DNA of 12,723 nucleotides from Sphingomonadales bacterium (GTDB lineage Bacteria > Bacteroidota > Bacteroidia > UBA7662), in NCBI GenBank assembly GCA_016872225.1, contig VHAW01000040.1, forward strand, positions 1 through 12,723, given 5' to 3'. This document shows, in pieces, positions 6,424 to 12,723 of this stretch. Position 1 is the first letter of the stretch. Each line of letters begins with the position of its first letter. The notes under the pieces were generated by a model. It searched no databases and was not told where the DNA came from. It was given only the letters and a program-made list of their open reading frames with translations. The translations under genes and the position numbers were made by a program.

Positions 6424-8562
6424 TTATTCTGTCGGCAGCAGACTCTTGAAAACGTCGTGGTTGATTTGAACCGGGTAGGATTGCTTGAGTTCGGCAATCC
6501 AGCGGGTTTCCAATTCGGTTTGGTAATCGGAGGTAAGTTGCCCACGGGCCTCGTTCATCTTTTTGGGTCCAGCAGGAATAAGTTCTTTGATGTGTACCAC
6601 CACCCATTGTTTGTTGCGTTCAAAGGGTCCCACCAGGGCTTTTTTGCGGGGTAGTGAATCTAAAACGGCCTGACTGCCGATTTCGTATTTGCCGCTGATG
6701 GCCTTGACATGCAGAGGATTTTTGGCGTTCCAGGTTTTGGAAATTTCTTCAGGGGTCATCTTGCCTTTCTTCACCGCCTTGCGGATTTCTTTGGCCACCT
6801 CTTCGTTGAGGCAGGTATAGATTTCTGCGTCGGTACGTTCCTTCCATTGGTACATTGTGGCTCGTCCTTCAAAGAATTTCGCAAGGCCGTCGGTATCGCT
6901 CATGGCCATGGACCATACCTTTTGGTCCATCAAATCAAAGAGTAAAATTCCTTCGCGGTACTCTTTCATCAAAGCCGCAAAGGCAGGGTATTTGCTTTCC
7001 AATCGGCTGTCTTCGTAAGCGATAATGGCTTTGTTGGTGCGGGCTTTGTACACATTGCGCAGGTGGATAGCAGGATCTATTCCTGCGGCATTCTTCTGCT
7101 CTTCTTCTAGCCACATGGCCAGCTCGGATTGCTTGAGGACGACATCGCCGTAGCGATGCACCACGGTATCGCCCATAATGGTGGTCGGGGCAGCAGGGGT
7201 TGGGGTTTTGTCAAAAGTCCCTTTGCTTTTTGGACTTTTGGAGCTGTCTTTTTCTTTGGAGATGCGTTGGGCATCCCAATTTCCTTGAGAGACTTTCATC
7301 GCCCATGCGGTTGGGGCTTTCCATTCAAGTTTGCGGTACAAACTGTCCACGACGGAGTTGAATACGGCCTCAAGAGCCTCTTTGTTTTCGGTGAATTGGT
7401 ATTCAGCTTTGAGTTTGACAATCAGGTTCTCGGTGTTTTGGTTAGCACGGGTGTCACGGGCAATTTTGAGTTCCAAATCACCTTTGGCTTGTTCAAATCC
7501 AGGTACTGGGCGGTGTTCAATGCGCTTGAGAATATGCCATCCATAGGGCGTTTGAACCGGGGCAGAAAGGTCTCCGTCTTTGGCGAGTCCAAAAGCGGCT
7601 TCCTCAAAATCTGGGATCATTCTCCCCGTTCCGAAGAACGGTAACACACCTCCTTTATCGGAAGTACTGGGGTCTTCGCTGTGCTGTTTGACGAGTGACT
7701 CAAAGGATTCCCCCGCTTTGATATTAGCCATTAAGGTGTCTAATTTGGCTTTGGCCTGGGCCTTGAGGGTGTCGTTGTCGGTGGCAGGGCTTTTGATTAG
7801 GAGATGAGCCACCCGAATTTCGCCTCTAGCTTTCCGGCGGTCAATTACCTTGAGAAAATGATATCCGTATTGTGTTCTGAACACCGGAGAAAGAGAGCCC
7901 ATAGGGGTATTGAAGGCCATTTCTTCGAAAGGGTAAATCATGCGAAACACCGAGAAATACCCAAGGTCTCCGCCATTTTCAGTCGCGGAAGGATCTTCCG
8001 ATTTGGCCATGGCCCATTCATTGAAATCCTTGCCGTCCACAATATCTTGGCGCAAAGCCAATGCTTTTTGATAGGCCGTGAGGCTGTCTGATGGGGATGC
8101 ATTTTCGTCCACCCGCACCATAATATGGGCGGCCCGGACTTCCAACTGCGAACGCTCAAAGGCCTGGTCTAAGAGAAATTTCCCGGTTTCCTTGTCGCGC
8201 AAATAGGGTTGGGCCAATTGATTGCGATACCCTTGCAATTCTTCTTTGAAACGTGTGGTCGTATCCATGCCCAAACGAACGGCTTCGCGGACTTTGAGCT
8301 TGAACTTGACGTAGAGATCAAGGTATTCCTCCCATTCAGCGCGGGTTGGTGCTGTTTTTTTGAAATTATTCTTGTTGAAAAGGGTGCTGAATTCGTCGGT
8401 GCGGATTTGTTCAGCGGGCATATCGCCGCCGCTCACTTCGAAAAGGATTGGGGCAGGGGTAGAGCCGTTGCCTTGAGCGAAGGCTTTCAGGCCATTGACA
8501 AACAGAATAGTCCCAAGAGTGATTCCGAATACCGTGAAGGGCTTGAATGCATGGATTTTCAT
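6424..8562 (-). CDS. PpiC-type peptidylprolyl isomerase with two parvulin domains
   Basis: Periplasmic folding factor of 712 residues. A signal peptide (MKIH then a hydrophobic core, probably ending at AFAQ, about residue 30) is followed by an N-terminal helical module (about 55-135) with the YLDLYVKFKLKVREA and QLAQPYLRD patterns common in Bacteroidota members of this group. Parvulin domain 1 (about 140-242) has AHIMV, GGDLGYF and GYHFLKV; domain 2 (about 247-348) has AHLLIK, GGVLPFFGTGRM and GWHILKR. Both domains retain the two histidines of the parvulin active site, so both could be active. A helical region, a Lys/Ser/Pro-rich linker (about 433-460) and a long C-terminal domain follow, the latter ending with the EARGQLTSDYQTELETRWI pattern of the family. 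It is the first gene of a probable operon with the SurA-like gene and is divergent from comF. It resembles PrsA/PpiD-type foldases, but no membrane anchor beyond the signal peptide is visible. Confidence 0.9.
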   Translation of the reverse strand: MKIHAFKPFTVFGITLGTILFVNGLKAFAQGNGSTPAPILFEVSGGDMPAEQIRTDEFSTLFNKNNFKKTAPTRAEWEEYLDLYVKFKLKVREAVRLGMDTTTRFKEELQGYRNQLAQPYLRDKETGKFLLDQAFERSQLEVRAAHIMVRVDENASPSDSLTAYQKALALRQDIVDGKDFNEWAMAKSEDPSATENGGDLGYFSVFRMIYPFEEMAFNTPMGSLSPVFRTQYGYHFLKVIDRRKARGEIRVAHLLIKSPATDNDTLKAQAKAKLDTLMANIKAGESFESLVKQHSEDPSTSDKGGVLPFFGTGRMIPDFEEAAFGLAKDGDLSAPVQTPYGWHILKRIEHRPVPGFEQAKGDLELKIARDTRANQNTENLIVKLKAEYQFTENKEALEAVFNSVVDSLYRKLEWKAPTAWAMKVSQGNWDAQRISKEKDSSKSPKSKGTFDKTPTPAAPTTIMGDTVVHRYGDVVLKQSELAMWLEEEQKNAAGIDPAIHLRNVYKARTNKAIIAYEDSRLESKYPAFAALMKEYREGILLFDLMDQKVWSMAMSDTDGLAKFFEGRATMYQWKERTDAEIYTCLNEEVAKEIRKAVKKGKMTPEEISKTWNAKNPLHVKAISGKYEIGSQAVLDSLPRKKALVGPFERNKQWVVVHIKELIPAGPKKMNEARGQLTSDYQTELETRWIAELKQSYPVQINHDVFKSLLPTE

Positions 8563-8601
8563 GGATTGTTGCTTTTGATAGGTTTGTTTCTAAAGGGAGG
8601 G

Positions 8602-8609
8602 CAAAAATA
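8602..8609 (-). promoter_or_regulatory. Candidate -7 box of the parvulin operon promoter
   Basis: On the minus strand this is TATTTTTG, an exact match to the Bacteroidota TAnnTTTG box, 39 bp before the ATG of the 712-residue parvulin gene. A TTC (plus-strand GAA at 8626-8628) lies 16 bp upstream and is a poor stand-in for the TTG -33 element. Placement in an 84-bp gap between divergent genes makes a promoter here likely. The exact assignment is inference. Confidence 0.4.
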
Positions 8610-8611
8610 AC

Positions 8612-8627
8612 TCAAAGCCTTCTTTGA
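8612..8627. promoter_or_regulatory. Inverted repeat (possible operator) between divergent genes
   Basis: TCAAAG (8612-8617), spacer CCTT, CTTTGA (8622-8627): a perfect 6-bp inverted repeat. It lies just upstream of the minus-strand -7 box, between the putative -7 and -33 positions, and about 20 bp before the comF ATG. It could bind a dimeric regulator affecting both directions. A 6-bp repeat is short enough to arise by chance. Confidence 0.3.
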
Positions 8628-8646
8628 ACGGCAGTTTTGCGGTGAA

Positions 8647-9447
8647 ATGAGCTGGCTGAATCCTTTTATGGGGCTCAACAATGTCCCAACCCCTCTCAGA
8701 GTCAATCGGTCTAGGTTGAAAGCGCTGCTCTGGGGCGGCATTTGTCCCGCTTGTGGCCAAGGAATGGGGAATACGCCTGCGCTGACCTGTTTGGACTGCG
8801 CATTGGATCTGCGTCGTGCTTCTAAATACGATGGAAGGTGTTTGTTGGAGGACTTGGTATGGCGATTGCCCCTGAGGGATGCGAACACGCTTTGGATGGC
8901 TCCACCAGGTTCAGTTGCGGAGTCCTTGTATAAAGCCCTCAAATTTGGGGGCAAACCTCATCTTGGCATGCCGATGGGGGTCATGATGGCTTACCAACGG
9001 GACCGTTGGCATCCACCCCCTGATTTGGTCGTTCCGGTCCCCCTGACGCCCAAGCGCATGTGGAGCAGAGGCTACAACCAAGCCGCCCTTTTGGCCCATG
9101 GCATGGCCAACCGTTGGGGCATTCCTAGCCTTACGCATGGGTTGAGACGCCGGGATGGAGGCCTTAATCTTGCCAAGCTTGGACGAACTGAGCGATTTGC
9201 CCAAGCTGCTACGGATTTTGAGCAAGGTCAACGGCTGAGTTCCCCTGTCCGGGGGTCACCCATGCTGGATACTTCGAAGGTTTTGTCGCATGACGATGTG
9301 CAAGATCTTAGAGGGTTGCATTGCTTGTTGGTGGACGATGTCATGACCACCGGGGCAACTTTGGAACAATGTGGTAAGCTGCTTGTCCAACGGGGAGCAG
9401 AATTATCGGTGATGGTGCTTGCCCGTAGGTTGGGCAAAAAGGGATGA
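8647..9447 (+). CDS. comF: ComF-family protein (phosphoribosyltransferase fold)
   Basis: Cytoplasmic ComF/GntX-family protein of 266 residues. In other bacteria the family is linked to DNA uptake during natural transformation; its enzymatic role is not settled. An N-terminal CxxC pair, C33-P-A-C36 and C48-L-D-C51, forms the usual zinc-finger-like knot. The C-terminal phosphoribosyltransferase domain contains VVPVPLTPKRMWSRGYNQA (about 128-146) and the PRPP-binding loop LLVDDVMTTGATL (227-239), both intact. The segment between the ER-x-AQAATDF stretch (to about 191) and the PRPP loop is about 15-20 residues longer than I expect, with a polar stretch SSPVRGSPMLDTSK. The ATG at 8647 gives a natural start; an alternative ATG lies at 8668. 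The gene is divergent from the parvulin operon and convergent with murF. No other competence genes are in the window. Confidence 0.9.
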   Translation: MSWLNPFMGLNNVPTPLRVNRSRLKALLWGGICPACGQGMGNTPALTCLDCALDLRRASKYDGRCLLEDLVWRLPLRDANTLWMAPPGSVAESLYKALKFGGKPHLGMPMGVMMAYQRDRWHPPPDLVVPVPLTPKRMWSRGYNQAALLAHGMANRWGIPSLTHGLRRRDGGLNLAKLGRTERFAQAATDFEQGQRLSSPVRGSPMLDTSKVLSHDDVQDLRGLHCLLVDDVMTTGATLEQCGKLLVQRGAELSVMVLARRLGKKG

Positions 9448-9475
9448 CGCTCAGGCCTGGATTAACCCTGCGGAA

Positions 9476-9536
9476 AGACCAGCGTACTTCCGGAAGGTCA
9501 ATGTACCTTGAAAAGGTCAGCGTGCCTCGGAGAGGC
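9476..9536. repeat. Three degenerate 19-bp direct repeats forming tandem hairpins at the comF/murF junction
   Basis: Units at 9476-9494, 9495-9513 and 9514-9532 align to the consensus AGGTCAGCGTACCTTGGAA; units 2 and 3 agree at 13 of 19 positions, and unit 1 is more diverged. The element starts in the 69-bp convergent gap and runs over the murF stop codon (9517-9519) into its last codons. Hairpins are visible: CTTCCGGAAG at 9487-9496; ACCTT-GAA-AAGGT at 9505-9517; GCCTC-GGA-GAGGC at 9524-9536. The last two stems occupy equivalent positions in their units and differ by paired changes (A:T to G:C and T:A to C:G). A bidirectional transcription end is the likeliest role; no T-tract is seen. Confidence 0.5.
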
Positions 9537-10890
9537 TATCTGCATATTGTTCCATGGCATTGCCTCGGGAGCCTTTGAATAGGATGGCCGAGGCCGGCCA
9601 ATGGGCGGACCGAAGAAATTGGTGGAGCTTGGCCGATTTTTCAAAGAAGCGATACTGCGGAAATTCAGCACGAAGTTGCCAAAAGGCTTGCCCCACCAGA
9701 CAAACCTCCTGGAAATCAAAATGCAAAGTGGTCTCCAGGAGAAATCGATGCTCGTATTCCGAATGCTCTCCCATCTCGAGCATTTCGCCGAGGAGAATGA
9801 TTTTGTGGGGATGCTCCATACGATGAAAATGGCTAAGGGCTGCCCGCATGCTGTCAGGATTCGCATTGTAGGCGTCCAAAATCAGCCAATGCCCGCGGAA
9901 TTCCCGAATCTCGGAACGATTGTTAAGGGGCTGCCAAGTGGTGATGGCTTCAGAGATTCGCTCGTAGGGAACCGACAAATAACGACCGATGGCCGCCGCT
10001 GCTAGGATATGCGGAAGATTGTAGTCTCCGTAAATTTTGGTAGCCAAGACGGGTGCATTCATCAAAGCCTTGGCGCTAAACTCCCATTGAAGAGAGAGGT
10101 ATGGGAATGTACCTGTTAATTTTCCGATGCAGTCGGCTTCTGTACAGATACCATAGGTGAGTGGAACATTCAATCCATCAAAGGTTTGCATGATAACAGC
10201 CGAGTCTTTGTGGGCTACGGCGGTACCATCGTTTTGGAGCAGGTAACGGTACAAAGCGGTTTCTTCACGAATGATATTCTCCATAGTGCCGAAGCCTTCT
10301 AGGTGCTCTTTGCCAATGCTGGTGACCACGCCCATATTCGGCTCGACCATTTCGCATAACATATCTATTTCACCGGGATGGTTGGATCCGATTTCCAGGA
10401 TGGCCCATTCGGTGCCGGATGGGGCACCGAGCAGGCTTATCGCTACCCCCAAATGGTTGTTGAAATTACCCGGGGTCAAGTGGCATGAATAATGTTTAGA
10501 TAACACTGCATAGATTAATTCTTTGCAGGTGGTTTTTCCGTTCGATCCAGCCACGGCGATGATCTTTAGGCCGTTCATATGACGGCGATGGTGCTGGGCC
10601 AACCTTTGAAGGGCAGCAAGGCTGTTGTGCACCCCAAAGACCCTATCCTGGCCATCTTTTATTTCATGAGCACGCTCGGTGATGACCATCACGGCTCCTG
10701 CGGCCAAGGCTTGTTCCACAAAATCATGTCCATCAAAACGATCCCCCTTCAGGGCCACGTAACAATCCCCTGCCTTCAACTGTCGGCTATCCGTACACAA
10801 CTTTCCACCTGCTGCCATAAAGGCTTCGTGCAATTGCTCCAAACGCCCGTTCTCCAAACCGGCTTCTTCAAGAGTAGGTAATTGGTTCAT
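9517..10890 (-). CDS. murF: UDP-N-acetylmuramoyl-tripeptide--D-alanyl-D-alanine ligase MurF
   Basis: Cytoplasmic ATP-dependent ligase that adds D-Ala-D-Ala to the UDP-MurNAc-tripeptide, completing the peptidoglycan pentapeptide precursor. It is essential in almost all walled bacteria. The 457 residues match the usual length. The N-terminal substrate domain has TDSRQLKAGDCYVALKGDRFDGH (about 33-55). The Mur central domain has the P-loop GSNGKTT (115-121), the MurF signature TPGNFNNHLGV (139-149), EIGSNHPGEI (166-175) and GKEHLEGFG (193-201). The C-terminal domain has NNRSE (323-327), DAYNANPDSM (339-348), LLGEMLEMG and KGSRGNAMEQ (439-448). GNFNNHLG and NANPDSM distinguish MurF from MurC, MurD and MurE. 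The start is the ATG at 10890. The gene is divergent from the FG-GAP protein gene across 138 bp and its stop codon lies inside a 19-bp repeat element. It is not embedded in a mur/fts cluster here, which is common in Bacteroidota. Confidence 0.97.
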   Translation of the reverse strand: MNQLPTLEEAGLENGRLEQLHEAFMAAGGKLCTDSRQLKAGDCYVALKGDRFDGHDFVEQALAAGAVMVITERAHEIKDGQDRVFGVHNSLAALQRLAQHHRRHMNGLKIIAVAGSNGKTTCKELIYAVLSKHYSCHLTPGNFNNHLGVAISLLGAPSGTEWAILEIGSNHPGEIDMLCEMVEPNMGVVTSIGKEHLEGFGTMENIIREETALYRYLLQNDGTAVAHKDSAVIMQTFDGLNVPLTYGICTEADCIGKLTGTFPYLSLQWEFSAKALMNAPVLATKIYGDYNLPHILAAAAIGRYLSVPYERISEAITTWQPLNNRSEIREFRGHWLILDAYNANPDSMRAALSHFHRMEHPHKIILLGEMLEMGEHSEYEHRFLLETTLHFDFQEVCLVGQAFWQLRAEFPQYRFFEKSAKLHQFLRSAHWPASAILFKGSRGNAMEQYADSLSEAR

Positions 10891-11028
10891 CCTCTAAAGC
10901 AGTCCTTAATTTTACAAAATCAACGCCTTACCTGTCACCATTGTTGGTGTGATGTCAGAACGTGTTGCCCGAATTTCGCTACAAATCTCCGGTTCTGAGG
11001 AGGTTCAATCATTTTTTGACAAGACCCT

Positions 11029-12723
11029 ATGACGAAGCCTTTGAATTCCTTCCTTTTTGCCTTGCCTTCTTGGCCAAAGATGCCCCTCGACAGGTGGTTC
11101 AGGCCCCTTGTCATGGTTTTTTATGGCTTTGTCCTGCACCCGGGTTGGGTAGCAGGTCAAATTGCTCCGATACAGTTCCGTCCGGTTTCCATTTTACCAA
11201 CTGTGGAGGTTGGAGGGCGAACGCTAGCCCATTCTTGGGCAGGGGGAATGGCTTGCCCTCAATGGCATTCCATGGATTTGGACGGGGACGGTGTTCAAGA
11301 GCGAATCGTATTCGACCGAGTTGACCAGAGCTTAATGGTTTATGAACGTGTAGGAATACCTCCATGGGCTTGGGTACCGGCCCCGCGGTATATTCCACTT
11401 TTCCCTCGCTTCCATTCGTGGGTGGAATTCGCTGACTTTGACGGGGATGGAAATGAGGACATCTTTTGTTCCACCAACGGGGGAATCGCTCTGTACCGAA
11501 ATAATGGGGTAAACCCTCCTCCCCCAATACCGCGTTTTGAGCTTCGATCATCTTCCATAACAGCCCTTTGGGATTTTGGATTTCGAACAGCTATCTATGT
11601 GCTGAGTATTGATAGGCCGGGTATTGCTGATCTGGACGGGGACGGGGATTTGGATATTCTCAGTTTCGACAATTTTGAAATTGGGAAAATTAATTATTTC
11701 CGGAACTTCTCCAGGGAGCGTTACGGGCATTCCGATTCTTTGGATTACGTCCAAGTTTCCCGTTGTTGGGGACGTCTCGTCGAGAATCAGCTAAATTCCC
11801 AGGTAATCCTCGGCCTGGACACCAATTGTCAGACCCCTATGCCCTTGCCGTCGGTGCTTAGGCCTTCTCATGCCGGCTCCACCATTAATTTGATCAACCT
11901 CAACCGCGACAGCCTTCCTGATCTTTTGCTTGGGGATGTGGAGGGGCATTTTCTAACCTATCTCCATAACGGGGGGAGCCGTTCATTGGCTCGAATGACT
12001 TGGCAGACGTCGGCCCCGTCGTTCTTGGACAGCCCCTTGGCCATAACCAAATTCCCTGCCGCTTATTCAATCCCCTCCAACGGAACGGGAACGGTAGGAT
12101 GGGGGTCTCCCACGGTGCAGGATTTGGTGATCTGTCCCAACGAGTTTTACGGATCTAATTTGAATCGCCACGTATGGCATTACCGGAATCTGCGTGGATC
12201 CCCTGGGGTCTTGCGAGACTCCTTTGCCCTAACCACCAAGTCCTTTGTGCTGGAGGACATGGTGCATCATTATCTCAAAGCATCGCCCGTAGTCGCGGAT
12301 TGGAATGGAGATAGCTTGCCCGATCTCTTGGTGGCTTACGAAAACTCTGCGCTCAAACCCTGTCTTGCCCTGTACCGTAACAAAGGAACCCCTGCAGCGC
12401 CCAACTTCGAGTTGCTTGATTCTTTGTTCTTGCGCCTGGATACGGTACCGATTCGAAATCCGCGATTAGCTGCCGGTGACCTTGACGGGGATGGGCGTAT
12501 GGATTTGTTGATTGGGCACAGCGACTCCACCATGATGCATTATCGGAACATTACCGCAATCGCTTCAGGACCCATTCAATTTCAACGCATTAGCTACGAT
12601 TATCAAGGATTACGAAGCGGCATCGAACTGGCCCCTGAACTTGGGGACCTGGACGGTGACGGGAAGCCGGAGCTTCTGGTCGGGATGCGCAATGGACAGA
12701 TTGCCTGCTTCCAAAACCAAGGC
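11029..12723 (+). CDS. Secreted FG-GAP/VCBS repeat protein (3' partial)
   Basis: Exported repeat protein, probably a beta-propeller that binds calcium; its partner is unknown. The frame is open from the ATG at 11029 to the window end, 565 residues, with no stop codon, so the C-terminus is missing. The ATG at 11080 may be the true start: it gives a compact signal peptide (MPLDRWFRP, hydrophobic core, ending near WVAGQ), whereas 11029 adds 17 residues. Seven metal-loop-like segments are seen: DGDGVQE (11281), DGDGNED (11440), DGDGDLD (11635), NRDSLPD (11902), NGDSLPD (12304), DGDGRMD (12484) and DGDGKPE (12652). Each is followed by a strand such as ILSF, LLLG or LLVG and a Y-x-N motif (LYRNNG, YFRNFS, YLHNGG, HYRNLRG, LYRNKG, HYRNIT). 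Such proteins in Bacteroidota often end with a type IX secretion sorting domain, which would lie outside the window. In-frame stops at 10996 and 11017 exclude earlier starts. No clear Shine-Dalgarno is present. Confidence 0.85.
   Translation, partial: MTKPLNSFLFALPSWPKMPLDRWFRPLVMVFYGFVLHPGWVAGQIAPIQFRPVSILPTVEVGGRTLAHSWAGGMACPQWHSMDLDGDGVQERIVFDRVDQSLMVYERVGIPPWAWVPAPRYIPLFPRFHSWVEFADFDGDGNEDIFCSTNGGIALYRNNGVNPPPPIPRFELRSSSITALWDFGFRTAIYVLSIDRPGIADLDGDGDLDILSFDNFEIGKINYFRNFSRERYGHSDSLDYVQVSRCWGRLVENQLNSQVILGLDTNCQTPMPLPSVLRPSHAGSTINLINLNRDSLPDLLLGDVEGHFLTYLHNGGSRSLARMTWQTSAPSFLDSPLAITKFPAAYSIPSNGTGTVGWGSPTVQDLVICPNEFYGSNLNRHVWHYRNLRGSPGVLRDSFALTTKSFVLEDMVHHYLKASPVVADWNGDSLPDLLVAYENSALKPCLALYRNKGTPAAPNFELLDSLFLRLDTVPIRNPRLAAGDLDGDGRMDLLIGHSDSTMMHYRNITAIASGPIQFQRISYDYQGLRSGIELAPELGDLDGDGKPELLVGMRNGQIACFQNQG

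Noticed and set aside
7129..7644. 171-codon open frame on the plus strand, antisense to the 712-residue parvulin gene
   Set aside because: The minus-strand frame has clear parvulin motifs and a signal peptide throughout; the antisense product has no recognisable motif and follows from codon bias.
8631..8638. Near-match to TAnnTTTG (GCAGTTTTG) just before the comF ATG
   Set aside because: It is only about 8 bp from the start codon, has a mismatch in the TA, and has no -33 partner.
9419..9440. TTGCCC/GGGCAA 6-bp stem with a 7-nt loop followed by AAAAA at the end of comF
   Set aside because: It lies inside the comF coding sequence (LARRLGKK), and the run after the stem is A, not T, so it is not an intrinsic terminator in the plus direction. 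In the minus direction the T-run precedes the stem.
10936..10949. CACCA-TTGT-TGGTG inverted repeat in the 138-bp murF/FG-GAP gap
   Set aside because: A 5-bp stem is expected by chance in this length, and no convincing promoter boxes sit around it on either strand.
10962..11324. 120-codon open frame (GTG start) overlapping the start of the FG-GAP gene
   Set aside because: Most of it overlaps the signal peptide and first repeat of the FG-GAP protein in another frame. No domain is recognisable and the product turns Cys/Gly/Arg-rich as expected for a shadow frame.
1..12723. A multi-gene defence, mobile or biosynthetic system
   Set aside because: All seven genes belong to recognisable housekeeping or envelope families. 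There are no integrases, transposases, nucleases, reverse transcriptases, CRISPR-like arrays, tRNA-associated attachment sites or changes in base composition that would mark an inserted island.

Overview
The window looks like chromosomal DNA of a member of the Bacteroidota. The evidence is the gene families and their style: an M1 peptidase with a long C-terminal barrel-like tail, a pair of multi-domain periplasmic parvulins in the form seen in this phylum, a secreted FG-GAP/VCBS repeat protein, no obvious Shine-Dalgarno sites, and TAnnTTTG-type promoter boxes. GC content looks close to one half by eye, and I cannot name a genus. Seven protein genes fill almost the whole window. There are no RNA genes, insertion sequences, CRISPR arrays or phage genes.

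Layout: (1) positions 3-3218 (+), an M1-family zinc aminopeptidase-like protein cut off at its 5' end by the window edge, with a C-terminal half that looks like an outer-membrane beta-barrel. (2) 3281-4819 (+), an ALDH7-family aldehyde dehydrogenase, probably acting on alpha-aminoadipate semialdehyde (lysine breakdown). (3) 6424-8562 and 4857-6344 (both -), a probable two-gene operon of exported parvulin-type proteins. The first is a 712-residue PpiC-type protein and the second a 495-residue SurA-like protein; together they probably form a periplasmic chaperone pair for outer-membrane protein biogenesis. (4) 8647-9447 (+), a ComF-family phosphoribosyltransferase-fold protein, divergent from the parvulin operon. 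(5) 9517-10890 (-), MurF, the last cytoplasmic ligase of the peptidoglycan pentapeptide precursor. (6) 11029-12723 (+), a secreted FG-GAP/VCBS repeat protein that runs off the 3' end of the window.

Apart from lysine catabolism, the genes share a loose cell-envelope theme: an outer-membrane or surface peptidase, outer-membrane protein chaperones, peptidoglycan synthesis and a secreted repeat protein. I see no multi-gene defence, mobile or biosynthetic system, and I do not claim one. The most unusual details are small. They are the peptidase-barrel fusion; the SurA-like protein, in which each parvulin domain lacks a different one of the two active-site histidines; an 18-bp tandem duplication inside its signal peptide; and short direct repeats with hairpin potential at both convergent gene junctions, overlapping the minus-strand stop codon each time. 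In the second junction the hairpin arms differ by what look like compensatory changes.
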